DNA of 64,000 nt, taken from assembly GCA_036259875.1 (NCBI GenBank), contig DATAAZ010000025.1, positions 9,502-73,501 on the forward strand. Reading direction: 5' to 3'. This document shows positions 15,281-23,138 of this stretch, piece after piece (the first letter of the stretch is position 1; each line of letters starts with the position of its first letter). Under the pieces are notes generated by a model, which saw only the letters and a program-made list of their open reading frames with translations, searched no databases and was not told where the DNA came from. The translations under genes were made by a program, and so were the position numbers. Source of the stretch: DATAAZ01 sp036259875 (GTDB lineage: Bacteria > Actinomycetota > Thermoleophilia > Gaiellales > Gaiellaceae).

Positions 15281-16069
15281 GTCTGCATCGCCGGAGCGAC
15301 CGGCTGGACGGGGCGCGCACTCGTGCCGGCAATTCTGGGCGCGCCCGATCTCAGGCTCGCCTCGGCCGTCAGCCGGTCGGCGTCCGGTCGAGATCTCGGG
15401 GAGGCGCTCGGCGGCGGGCCGCTCGGCGTACCTGTTCACGCGACCGTCCGTGACGCGCTCGACCGGGTCGACGTGCTCGTCGACTACACGTCCGCCACGG
15501 CGGTCAAGCCGAACACGCTGGCTGCGATCGAAGCGGGTGTCGCCGTCGTGGTCGGCAGCTCGGGCCTGACGGCGGCGGACTTCGCCGAGATCGACGCTGC
15601 GTCGCGCGAGCGCTCCGTAGGAGTAGTTGCGTCGGGAAACTTCTCCCTCACGGCCGCGATGTGCCAGGCAGCCGCGCTCCTCGCCGCGCGGCATCTGCCG
15701 CACTGGGAGGTCATCGACTACGCGAGCGCGACGAAACCCGACGTACCAAGCGGGACGGCACGCGAGCTTGCGGAGCGCCTCGGAGAGGTTCGCCGCCCCG
15801 AGATCGGACACCCACTCGCCGACCTCCACGGCCCCCGCGAAGCACGCGGCGCCACCGTCGCCGGCGCGCAGGTGCACTCGGTCCGTCTTCCGAGCTTCGT
15901 CGTGTCGACCGAGGTCGTCTTCGCGCTGCCCGATGAGCGCCTGACGATCCGCCACGACGCGGGGGCAACCCCGCAGCCGTACGTCGAGGGAACGCTGCTC
16001 GCGGTGAGACGCGTGCGCGAGCTGGTCGGGCTTACCCGAGGGCTCGACATGCTGCTGCTCGAGCGCTAG
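15281..16069 (+). CDS. Dihydrodipicolinate-reductase-like oxidoreductase, start codon unclear
   Basis: This protein has about 262 residues. A Rossmann motif, VCIAGATGWTGRALV, begins at 15281. SGNFSLTAAM and KPDVPSGTARELAERLGEV match the DapB core, but the two histidines of the DapB H-H-x-x-K-x-D-A-P-S-G-T block are absent (here YASATKPDVPSGTA). It is therefore unlikely to be the lysine-pathway DapB and is better called DapB-like. A good Shine-Dalgarno, GGAGGT, lies at 15271-15276. The in-frame codons after it are GTA, TCT and GTC, and the first ATG/GTG/TTG is GTG 15323, inside the Rossmann fold. Either a non-standard start is used, or a start codon was lost or miscalled. It follows R7. Confidence 0.75.
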   Translation, partial: VCIAGATGWTGRALVPAILGAPDLRLASAVSRSASGRDLGEALGGGPLGVPVHATVRDALDRVDVLVDYTSATAVKPNTLAAIEAGVAVVVGSSGLTAADFAEIDAASRERSVGVVASGNFSLTAAMCQAAALLAARHLPHWEVIDYASATKPDVPSGTARELAERLGEVRRPEIGHPLADLHGPREARGATVAGAQVHSVRLPSFVVSTEVVFALPDERLTIRHDAGATPQPYVEGTLLAVRRVRELVGLTRGLDMLLLER

Positions 16070-16193
16070 CCGCGCGCCGTCGCGGCGTCGCGCCTGAACG
16101 CGCCCGCCGCAACGAGCCCCGCGTGGCAGCGCCATCTCGTCGAGATCCGGCTAGGTAGGGCGACGGTTGCACGGCGATGACAACTGGTGACGC

Positions 16194-16216
16194 GCGGTCC
16201 GCCGTTCGGCGGCCGC
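16194..16216. other. Strong GC hairpin between the DapB-like gene and a small gene
   Basis: GCGG-(T)-CCGCCG, loop TT, CGGCGG-CCGC form a ten-pair stem with one bulged T. No T-run follows, so rho-independent termination is uncertain. Apart from this hairpin the 16070-16325 gap holds no gene I can support. A weak LVEI-like match to the R repeats ends near 16154 and was not counted. Confidence 0.35.
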
Positions 16217-16325
16217 GCGTGCCTCCCGCGGGTCGCGGCGCCGGTCGCCTTTCCTCCCGAGCGTGCGCGTACCTCGTGCCATGTCGGCACACATCCGCAC
16301 GCGTCTGCGCGCTACGTTGCCTCCC

Positions 16326-16634
16326 GTGGCGGCGAAGGTAACAACGCCGTGGGGCGGCGCGACGGTCGTGGACGAGGTCGACGTCGCGCAGCGGGCGGGC
16401 GCGAAGGAGTTCGCCTCGGTCGTTCAGCTGCTCGCCGGGCCGGAGGGCGAGCGGTACGTCCGGTTCGCGTACACGACGGACGGGACCGCAAGGCGCGGGC
16501 CGGTGACGCTTCGGGCGGAGGACGTAGCGCGCCTTCGGGAGGCGCTGACGGAGCATCCAGAGCTCACGGCCGCGCTCCGGCTTTCCGGCGCCGCCGCCAC
16601 CAAGGCCGGCGGCCGTCCAGCCGGGCGACGCTGA
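16326..16634 (+). CDS. Conserved hypothetical small protein
   Basis: This ORF encodes 102 residues beginning VAAKVTTPWGGATVVDEVDV. The rest is a compact acidic/basic protein with KEFASVVQLLAGPEGERYVR and a helical LREALTEHPELTAALRL, ending in a basic tail. There is no signal or membrane segment. The GTG at 16326 is chosen because TACGTT lies seven bases upstream (leaderless). An ATG at 16281 would add 15 residues. Function unknown. It lies at the island's end, convergent with purQ. Confidence 0.55.
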   Translation: MAAKVTTPWGGATVVDEVDVAQRAGAKEFASVVQLLAGPEGERYVRFAYTTDGTARRGPVTLRAEDVARLREALTEHPELTAALRLSGAAATKAGGRPAGRR

Positions 16635-16747
16635 ACCGGCGTGCCCGCTTCTCCCGTGTATGCCTGCTTCCTCGGCCTCCGCATCCTTGAAGGCACCGAG
16701 CGCAAACGGCACGTGATCGCGCGCGGCGGGCTCGGCGGGGGCCGTAT

Positions 16748-17449
16748 TCAGGCGGCCGCGAGCTCGCGGTGACGCGCTGTCTCGACGAGCGACGCGAGAA
16801 CGAGTGCGCCGTCGCCCGACCCGAGCAGCGGGTCGACCGCGTGCTCGGGGTGCGGCATCAGCCCCATCACATTCCCGCGCGCGTTGACGACGCCCGCGAC
16901 GTCCGCGACGGAGCCGTTCGGGTTCTCGCCTTCCGCGTAGCGGAACACGACCTGGCCGCGCGCCTCGAGCTCGGCGAGGACGTCCGGCGGCGCGAAGAAG
17001 CAGCCGTCGCCGTGCTTAACCGGGATCGTGAGCGTCTGGCCCGAGTCGCAGCGGGCCGTGAACGGCGTGTTCGGCTGCTCGACGCGGACCCGCACGTCCC
17101 GGCAGACAAACGAGAGCGACGCGTTCGGTCGCAGGACGCCGGGGAGGAGCTTCGCCTCGCACAGGACCTGGAACCCGTTGCAGATCCCGAGCACGGGGCC
17201 GCCGGCGCCCGCGAAGGCGCGGACAGCGTCCATGACGGGCGCAAAGCGCGCGATCGCGCCGGGGCGGAGGTAGTCGCCGTACGAGAACCCACCGGGGAGG
17301 ACGACCGCGGCCACGTCCGGCAGGCGCGGGTCGCCGTGCCAGACGGGGACGGGGTCGGCGCCGAGCGCGGCGAGCGCCCAGGCAGCGTCGTCGTGGTCGT
17401 TCGAGCCGGGGAAGACGACGACCGCGATCCGCGGGTCGACGCGGCTCAC
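16748..17449 (-). CDS. purQ: Phosphoribosylformylglycinamidine synthase, glutaminase subunit
   Basis: This 233-residue class-I glutamine amidotransferase supplies ammonia to PurL. The nucleophile elbow is LGICNGFQVL (Cys), and His/Glu appear in MPHPEHAVD. It opens with RIAVVVFPGSNDHDDAAWAL, and the oxyanion-strand motif is LPGGFSYGDYLRPGAIARF. The GTG start overlaps the purS stop as GTGA. Order on the minus strand is purB-purC-purS-purQ. The catalytic subunit purL lies beyond the 7-kb island. Confidence 0.97.
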   Translation of the reverse strand: MSRVDPRIAVVVFPGSNDHDDAAWALAALGADPVPVWHGDPRLPDVAAVVLPGGFSYGDYLRPGAIARFAPVMDAVRAFAGAGGPVLGICNGFQVLCEAKLLPGVLRPNASLSFVCRDVRVRVEQPNTPFTARCDSGQTLTIPVKHGDGCFFAPPDVLAELEARGQVVFRYAEGENPNGSVADVAGVVNARGNVMGLMPHPEHAVDPLLGSGDGALVLASLVETARHRELAAA

Positions 17450-17721
17450 GCTTCCACGGGGCGTTCGGCTTCGCCCGGGGCGGGGACGGCGATCTCGACG
17501 TGGAACCGTTCGATCAGCGGGTTGGCGAGGAGTTGCTCGCACATCCGCTCGACGGCGGCGCGTGCGGCAGCGGGTGTCGGCGCGTCCACGTCGAGGTCGA
17601 CGACGCGGCCGACTCGCGCCTGCGCGACCGCGAAGCCGAGCTGACGGAGCGAGCTCTCGACCGCCTGTCCCTGCGGGTCGAGGATGCCGTCCTTCGGGCG
17701 CACGAGCACGGTCGCCTTCAT
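17446..17721 (-). CDS. purS: Phosphoribosylformylglycinamidine synthase, PurS subunit
   Basis: This 91-residue small subunit bridges PurL and PurQ and helps channel ammonia. The typical N-terminus MKATVLVRPKDGILDPQG is followed by VESSLRQLGF and VRDVRVG-type core residues (QARVGRVVDLDVDA). Its ATG overlaps the purC stop (ATGA) and its stop overlaps purQ (GTGA), so three genes are translationally coupled. Confidence 0.96.
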   Translation of the reverse strand: MKATVLVRPKDGILDPQGQAVESSLRQLGFAVAQARVGRVVDLDVDAPTPAAARAAVERMCEQLLANPLIERFHVEIAVPAPGEAERPVEA

Positions 17722-18716
17722 GCGAGCACCACGCGCGGGTCGGCCAGGTAGTCGTCGAACGCGATGCCGGTGAGCCGTTCGAACGCCTCGACGTAACGGG
17801 CGCGCGTCCCCGCCACGACGTCCTCCGGGAGCTCCGGGCCCGGCGGCGCCTTGTCCCACCCGAGCGACTCGCAGTAGTCGCGGACGTACTGCTTGTCGAA
17901 CGACGGCTGTGGGCGGCCCGGCTCGTACTCGTCGGCCGGCCAGAACCGCGACGAGTCGGGCGTGAGCGCTTCGTCGGCGAGGACGAGGCGCCCGTCGACG
18001 TCGAGTCCGAACTCGAACTTCGTGTCGGCGAGGATGATCCCGCGCGCGGACGCGTGTCGCGCCGCGAGCTCGTACAGCGCGAGCGAAGCCTGCTCGACCC
18101 GCTCGAGCAGCTCGCCGCCCACGAGGGCGGCGGCGTCGTCGCGTCCGATGTTCTCGTCATGCCCCTCGACCGCCTTCGTCGCCGGCGTGAAGATCGGCGC
18201 CGGGAGCCGCTCCGATTCTCGGAGCCCCGGTGGCAGCGCGTGGCCCGACGTCGATCCGGACGCGAGGTAGTCCTTCCAGCCCGACCCGGCAAGGTAGCCG
18301 CGCACGACGCACTCGATCGGAAGCATCCGGAGCCGGCGAACCTCGGTCGCGCGGCCGTCGTCGCGGACGGCGAGGACGTGGTTCGGGATGATGTGGCGCG
18401 TCCGCGCGAACCAGAATGCCGAGAGGCCGGTGAGGACGCATCCCTTGTCGGGGATCTCGGTCGGGAGGACGACGTCGAACGTCGAGATGCGGTCGCTCGC
18501 GACCAGCAAGAGCCGCTCCGCGTCGAGCTCGAAGATGTCGCGGACCTTGCCGCTGGCGACCCGCGTGACGGTTTCGGAACCCGTCTCGGATCGACTCGCG
18601 GCCGGGCTCGCGTTGTCCGAGAGGCGGCCCGAGGCTACGGGCGCAACCGAGGACGCCGCCCGTCCATCGCGGCGCCCGGGGCTCAGTACTTCGTTCCGAA
18701 ACGGGTTCCTAAACAA
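17718..18716 (-). CDS. purC: SAICAR synthetase with an N-terminal extension
   Basis: PurC joins aspartate to CAIR. Core motifs are VASGKVRDIFELD, LLVASDRISTFDVVLP, CVVRGYLAGSGW, TKAVEGHDENI and LADTKFEFGLD. No ATG, GTG or TTG lies between the purB stop and the conserved core. The only good start is TTG at 18716, which overlaps purB by eight bases and follows AAGGAGGAGG in the end of purB. That gives 332 residues, about 49 more than the core (residue 50 = the V of VTRVASG). The extension is Ser/Ala/Arg-rich and low in complexity, and its role is unknown. Confidence 0.93.
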   Translation of the reverse strand: MFRNPFRNEVLSPGRRDGRAASSVAPVASGRLSDNASPAASRSETGSETVTRVASGKVRDIFELDAERLLLVASDRISTFDVVLPTEIPDKGCVLTGLSAFWFARTRHIIPNHVLAVRDDGRATEVRRLRMLPIECVVRGYLAGSGWKDYLASGSTSGHALPPGLRESERLPAPIFTPATKAVEGHDENIGRDDAAALVGGELLERVEQASLALYELAARHASARGIILADTKFEFGLDVDGRLVLADEALTPDSSRFWPADEYEPGRPQPSFDKQYVRDYCESLGWDKAPPGPELPEDVVAGTRARYVEAFERLTGIAFDDYLADPRVVLA

Positions 18717-20034
18717 CGGCCTCCTCCTTGTCGGTCGCGAGCGCGGCGAGACGCTCGAATAGGGCGTCCACGTGGCGAACGGCGTCGGCGAGGTCGAACG
18801 CCTCGGCAATCGCCTCCCCGCCGAGGCGCTCGGCGATCTCCGGATCGGCCTCGACGAGCGCGCGGAAGTCGCGGTCCTCGTCCCACGCGCGCAGCGCGTT
18901 CCGTTGGACGAGTCGATACGCCTCGTCGCGCGCGACCCCGGCTGCGACGAGCGCGGAGAGGACGCGCTGGCTGAACACGAGTCCGTGCGAGGCGGCGACG
19001 TTGCGGCGCATCCGCTCGGCGTCGACGACCAAGCCGTGGACGAGCCACGTGAAGCGGTCGAGCATGTAGTCGAGCGCGAGGAACGCGTCCGGGACGACGA
19101 CCCGCTCGGCGCTCGAATGGGAGATATCGCGCTCGTGCCAGAGTGGCACGTTCTCGAGCCCGACGGCCGCGGCGCCGCGGACGACGCGCGCGAGCCCGCA
19201 AAGCCGCTCCGCGACCACCGGGTTCCGCTTGTGCGGCATCGCCGACGAGCCCTTCTGTCCGGGCCGGAAGGGCTCCTGGACCTCGCGCAGCTCCGTGCGC
19301 GCGAGATGGCGAATCTCCGTCGCGAAGCGCTCGAGCGAAGCGGCGCAAAGCGCAAGGGCGGAGAGGAGCTCCGCGTGGCGGTCGCGCGGGATGACCTGCG
19401 TCGCCACCCGCTCCGGCTCGAGGCCGAGCCGCTCGCACGCCACGCGCTCGACCTCGGGGTGACCGCCTCCGTACGTCCCGACGGCGCCGGCGAGCTTGCC
19501 CACCCGCATGCCCTCGAGCGCCCGCACGAGCCGCTCGCGGTCGCGGGCAAGCTCAAACGCCCAGCCGGCGAGCTTCGCGCCGAATGTCGTCGGCTCCGCA
19601 TGGACGCCGTGGGTCCGCCCGACCATGACAGTGTTGCGATGCTCGTTCGCTCGCCGGACGACCGCCTCGAGCGCTCCGTCGACCGCGTCCAGCAGGAGCG
19701 CGCCCGCGTCGCGAACCTGAAGGGCGAGCGCCGTGTCGACGACGTCCGACGAGGTGAGTCCGTAGTGAACCCAGCGTCCGGCGGCGCCGAGCGTCCCCGC
19801 GACCGCGTCGACGAACGCGGCCACGTCGTGCTGGGTTCGCTCCTCGAGCTCGGCGACCCGGTCCGGCGACGGCGATGCCGCGCCTGCCCGGATCTCCTCG
19901 ACCGCCTCGTACGGTACGACGCCCACCTCCGCCCACCCGTCGAGCGCCGCAAGCTCGACTTCGAGCCAGCGGGCGAGCTTCCCCTCGTCCGACCAGATCG
20001 CCTGCATGGCCGGGCGGGCGTAGCGCGCGATCAC
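18709..20034 (-). CDS. purB: Adenylosuccinate lyase
   Basis: This 441-residue fumarase/aspartase-superfamily enzyme cleaves SAICAR and adenylosuccinate. Visible are WSDEGKLARWLEVEL near the N-terminus, HYGLTSSDVVDTA, GRTHGVHAEPTTFG and the signature loop GSSAMPHKRNPV. The GTG at 20034 fits the usual I-x-R-Y-x-x-P start and has TAGAAT exactly seven bases upstream (20042-20047), so the message is probably leaderless and heads the purBCSQ operon. The longer in-frame option adds 11 residues before this. Confidence 0.96.
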   Translation of the reverse strand: MIARYARPAMQAIWSDEGKLARWLEVELAALDGWAEVGVVPYEAVEEIRAGAASPSPDRVAELEERTQHDVAAFVDAVAGTLGAAGRWVHYGLTSSDVVDTALALQVRDAGALLLDAVDGALEAVVRRANEHRNTVMVGRTHGVHAEPTTFGAKLAGWAFELARDRERLVRALEGMRVGKLAGAVGTYGGGHPEVERVACERLGLEPERVATQVIPRDRHAELLSALALCAASLERFATEIRHLARTELREVQEPFRPGQKGSSAMPHKRNPVVAERLCGLARVVRGAAAVGLENVPLWHERDISHSSAERVVVPDAFLALDYMLDRFTWLVHGLVVDAERMRRNVAASHGLVFSQRVLSALVAAGVARDEAYRLVQRNALRAWDEDRDFRALVEADPEIAERLGGEAIAEAFDLADAVRHVDALFERLAALATDKEEAVV

Positions 20035-20130
20035 CGAGGCGATTCTAGAGAGGGCGCAGGCGGTCACCCGCCTCCGCTCAGCGGCCGGCGAGGCGACCGC
20101 TCCGCCTCGCCCCGTATCGTCTTCCCGAGC

Positions 20131-20841
20131 ATGACCGGCCGGCGCATCTTGCTCATCGAGGACGAGGACTCGATCGCCGAGCCGCTGGCGTCAGCCCTGG
20201 GTCGGGAGGGTTTCGACCTCGAGCGGGCTTCGACGGCCGAGGCGGGTCTGGAAGCGTTCCAGGAACGCGCCCCCGACCTCGTCCTCCTCGACGTGATGCT
20301 CCCGGACGGCGACGGCCGCGACGTCCTGCGGCGCATCCGCGCGTCGTCGGGAATCCCGGTCGTCATGCTGACCGCGCGCGGGGAGGAGCTCGACCGTGTT
20401 CTCGGCCTCGAGCTCGGCGCGGACGACTACGTGACCAAGCCGTTCAGCGCCGCCGAGCTCGTCGCGCGAATCCGCGCTGTCCTTCGCCGCACGTCCGCTT
20501 CGGATCCGACCGACGAGGACGGCGGCTTGCTCGCGGTCGGCGACGTCCGAATGAACTTCCACACGCACTCGGCGAGCAAGGGCGGCGAGCCGCTCGAGCT
20601 CACCGTCAAGGAGTTCGAGATCCTGCGGCTCCTGCTCGAGCGCGCCGGAAGGCTCGTCCGCCGTGGCGAGCTCATGGACGAGGTCTGGGACCCGAACTGG
20701 TTCGGCTCGACGAAGACCCTCGACGTGCATGTGAGCGCGCTTCGCAGGAAGCTCGGCGACGACCCGGCCGCGCCGCGCTATATCCACACCGTCCGAGGCG
20801 TCGGGTTTCGCTTCGCGGCGCCCGACGAGCTCGCCGGTTGA
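20131..20841 (+). CDS. OmpR/PhoB-family response regulator
   Basis: This 236-residue protein has a receiver domain at residues 1-120, with the acidic pair in LLIEDEDS, phospho-acceptor D54 in LVLLDVMLPDGDG, MLTARGEE and the Lys in VTKPFSAAEL. A winged-helix DNA-binding domain follows at about 140-230 (ELTVKEFEILRLLLERAGRL, LDVHVSALRRKLG). The start is ATG 20131, with TATCGT ten bases upstream. Its TGA overlaps the kinase start (TTGA). It is divergent from purB. The two acidic secreted proteins downstream are plausible targets, by proximity only. Confidence 0.93.
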   Translation: MTGRRILLIEDEDSIAEPLASALGREGFDLERASTAEAGLEAFQERAPDLVLLDVMLPDGDGRDVLRRIRASSGIPVVMLTARGEELDRVLGLELGADDYVTKPFSAAELVARIRAVLRRTSASDPTDEDGGLLAVGDVRMNFHTHSASKGGEPLELTVKEFEILRLLLERAGRLVRRGELMDEVWDPNWFGSTKTLDVHVSALRRKLGDDPAAPRYIHTVRGVGFRFAAPDELAG

Positions 20842-22232
20842 GCTTCCGCGCACGGCTCGTCCTAGCCGCCGCCTACCTGCTGACGGCGGTCGTGCTCGCG
20901 CTCGAGATCCCGCTCGCACTGAGCGTCGAGCGGCGCGCCAACGCCGATTTCCGCTCGGCGGTGCTCGGGCGGGCGGCCGTCCTCGCGGCTCGGGTGGCGG
21001 ACCTCGTCCCCCAGGCGGACGAGCGCGTCGTCGCGCGGCGCCAGGTCCAGGCGATCGCGGAGGCGTCGGGGCGCGAGGGCGAACGCGTCGTCGTGGTCGA
21101 CGGAGCCGGAAGGACGATCGCCGACAGCGCTGCGGAGGCGGAACCAGGGACGCTCTACGCGACGGTCGAGCGGCCCGAATTCGCCGCGGCGCTCTCGGGC
21201 CGCATCGACTCCCGGAGTCGAAGCAGCGAGACGCTCGGGGAGGACCTCCTCCTCGTGACCGTCCCCGTGGTCGAGGCGAACCAGGTGACGGGCGCCGTCC
21301 GCGTGTCGGCATCGAGCTCGGACGTCGCGGCCAGCGTCCGGGCGAGCTGGCTCCGCCTTGCCGCGATCGGCCTCGTCGTCGTCGTCGGCGGCCTCGCGCT
21401 CGCGTGGGTGCTCGCGACCTCGCTCGCCCGGCCGGTCCGGCGCCTGGCGACGGCTGCGGATCGTCTCGGGCACGGCGACCTCGACGCCCGCGCCGAGCCG
21501 AGCGGGCCGCGCGAGCTACGCGCGCTCGCCGCGTCCTTCAACCGGATGGCGGCGGCGCTCACGGCAAGCCTCGAGTCGCAGCGCGAGTTCATCGCCAACG
21601 CCTCGCACCAACTCCGGACGCCGTTGACCGGGTTGAAGCTCCGGCTCGAGGCGTTGCGCGGGCAGGGTGCGGGAGACGACGTGGCGAAGGCCGAGGCCGA
21701 GCTCGACCGGCTGAGCGCGCTCGTCGACGACCTGCTCGAGCTCGCGCGGGCGGCGGGAAGCGAGGCGCCCGAGCCGGCCGAGGTCGACCTGGCAGCTGCC
21801 GCCGAGGCAGCGGCGGACCGCTGGAGCGCCGCCGCCGAGCGCGACGGCAAGCGAATCTCGGTCGCCGCCGACGGGCCCGCATTGGCGTGGGCGAGCGAGG
21901 CGGACGTCGCCCACGTCCTCGACAACCTGATCGAGAACGCCCTCCGCTACTGCCCGCCCGGCACGGCGATCTCCGTCGGCGCGCGCGCCGAGGACGGGCG
22001 CGCGGTGCTCGTTGTCGCAGACGACGGGCCGGGCATTCCGGTGGAGGACCGGCCGCGCGTCTTCGAGCGGTTCTACCGCGGGGCCAACGGGCGGCGGGCC
22101 GGGCCGGGTACCGGGCTCGGCCTCGCGATCGTCGCCGAGCTCGTCGATCGCTGGGGCGGCGAGGTTCGGCTGGGCGACCGACCCGGAACGTGCGTCGAGA
22201 GCGCGTTCCCCAGGCCACCTACCCTTTCTTGA
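20838..22232 (+). CDS. Membrane sensor histidine kinase, partner of the upstream regulator
   Basis: This 464-residue kinase has TM1 at about residues 5-28, an extracytoplasmic sensor of about 140 residues and TM2 at about 171-196. HAMP follows (LARPVRRLATAADRLGHGD), then HisKA with H257 in FIANASHQLRTPLTGL, and HATPase motifs NLIENALRYCPPG (N box), DDGPGIP (G1), FYRG and GTGLGLAIV (G2). The start codon is TTG, overlapping the regulator's stop by four bases. The sensor domain is Arg/Asp-rich without a recognised ligand motif. Function of the pair is unknown. Confidence 0.93.
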   Translation: MSFRARLVLAAAYLLTAVVLALEIPLALSVERRANADFRSAVLGRAAVLAARVADLVPQADERVVARRQVQAIAEASGREGERVVVVDGAGRTIADSAAEAEPGTLYATVERPEFAAALSGRIDSRSRSSETLGEDLLLVTVPVVEANQVTGAVRVSASSSDVAASVRASWLRLAAIGLVVVVGGLALAWVLATSLARPVRRLATAADRLGHGDLDARAEPSGPRELRALAASFNRMAAALTASLESQREFIANASHQLRTPLTGLKLRLEALRGQGAGDDVAKAEAELDRLSALVDDLLELARAAGSEAPEPAEVDLAAAAEAAADRWSAAAERDGKRISVAADGPALAWASEADVAHVLDNLIENALRYCPPGTAISVGARAEDGRAVLVVADDGPGIPVEDRPRVFERFYRGANGRRAGPGTGLGLAIVAELVDRWGGEVRLGDRPGTCVESAFPRPPTLS

Positions 22233-22278
22233 CCGTTCGCTTGCCGAACCTGAACGGGCTCCCTGCTACGGTCGAGCC

Positions 22279-22815
22279 GTGTCGCGCATTCGCCTTCTCG
22301 TCGCCACGTTGATCGGCCTCGCCTTCCCGCTTGCGCTCGCGCTCGCGACCTACCTGGCCTCCGCCGGCTCCCATGCGGAGCCGGCCGCCGACGCCGCCGT
22401 CCCGCGCGAGACGATTGCGGAGCCGAGCCCGAACGCACCCGCGGCTACGCGCGCGGGACGCCGGACGCGGGGGAACCAGCCGCCCTCCGGCGGGGTCGAC
22501 GTCTCGGGACCGTGCGACGAGCCGGAGCACGCGACCGATCCGCGCTGCACAGGCGGCGGACGCGCGGACGACGACGACGATCGCGCCGACGATCGCGGCG
22601 GATCCGGCTCTGACCGCGACGAGCCCGACGACGATCGCTCCGGGTCGGACGACCGCTCTGGATCGGACGACGACCGCTCCGGTTCCGACGACGACAATTC
22701 CGGCGGCGGGTCGGGGTCGAGCGGGTCGGACGACGACGATTCGGATTCGAGCGGCTCGGGCTCCAGCGGCTCGGGATCCGACTCGGACGAAGGCGAGTCG
22801 GGCGGCGACGACTAG
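22279..22815 (+). CDS. Secreted/anchored hyper-acidic Asp-Ser repeat protein with one C-x10-C motif
   Basis: This 178-residue protein has an N-terminal hydrophobic segment at about 5-28 (LVATLIGLAFPLALALATYL) that acts as a signal or anchor. The motif DVSGPCDEPEHATDPRC appears near residue 74, followed by about 90 residues made almost wholly of Asp, Ser, Gly and a little Arg. GTG 22279 has TACGGT six bases upstream. The C-x10-C motif recurs twice in the next gene, so the two are paralogues in this respect. Low-complexity Asp runs suggest cation (for example calcium) binding or a wall-spanning linker. No known family is recognised. Confidence 0.7.
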   Translation: MSRIRLLVATLIGLAFPLALALATYLASAGSHAEPAADAAVPRETIAEPSPNAPAATRAGRRTRGNQPPSGGVDVSGPCDEPEHATDPRCTGGGRADDDDDRADDRGGSGSDRDEPDDDRSGSDDRSGSDDDRSGSDDDNSGGGSGSSGSDDDDSDSSGSGSSGSGSDSDEGESGGDD

Positions 22816-22848
22816 CGCCGCCTAGACGTTCTCGGAATCCGCCCGAGC

Positions 22849-22924
22849 GTGTCGACCGGTCATTTCAGACGGACGCGCGGGCAAGGCCCGCCCGTCCTGA
22901 TGGGCGGCACCGCCGAGCGGCGCC
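22849..22924. repeat. Structured 76-bp repeat, copy A (tandem with B)
   Basis: This copy differs from copy B at two of 76 bases. Two stem-loops are visible. The first is GGACG-c-GCGGGC, loop AAG, GCCCGC-c-CGTCC (11 pairs with one C-C mismatch). The second is GGCACCGC, loop CGA, GCGGCGCC (one mismatch). The block opens gtgtcgaccggtcatttcag. The tandem arrangement and the double hairpin suggest an RNA element. I could not match a named riboswitch class with confidence. It lies between the two acidic-protein genes. Confidence 0.65.
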
Positions 22925-22949
22925 GAGAAGCCGTGTTGTCCCCGTACAC

Positions 22950-23025
22950 GTGTCGACCGGTCATTTCAGACGGACGCGCGGACAAAGCCCGCCCGTCCTG
23001 ATGGGCGGCACCGCCGAGCGGCGCC
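22950..23025. repeat. Structured 76-bp repeat, copy B
   Basis: This is the second unit of the tandem pair, 25 bp after copy A and 113 bp before the ATG of the second acidic protein, so it may sit in that gene's leader. The two differences from A are a G-to-A in the first stem (creating an A-C mismatch) and a loop change to AAA. Confidence 0.65.
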
Positions 23026-23138
23026 TTACTGACTCTTAACCCTCGCCTTCCGAGTCTTCACCGAACCCGGGGTCGCCCTTTGGACGCCCCTTTCTACGCT
23101 CGAAATCACAACACGACCGCATCGAAAGGGGACACATC

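Noticed and set aside
15275..16069. Calling the Rossmann enzyme authentic DapB
   Set aside because: The catalytic His-His block is absent and it lies outside any lysine operon.
16100..16160. An eighth VOC-3'-end repeat (ctcgtcgagatccggctag)
   Set aside because: Only the L-V-E-I core matches, frame and length differ, so chance similarity is likely.
22849..23025. Calling the tandem repeat a cyclic-di-GMP-I riboswitch
   Set aside because: Only a short G-C-A-A-A-G-C-C resemblance is seen. The GNRA loop, receptor and the expected P1/P3 layout could not be matched by hand.
22233..23138. CRISPR array suggested by tandem repeats
   Set aside because: Only two units with 76-bp repeats and a 25-bp gap, no cas genes; it is a structured repeat.
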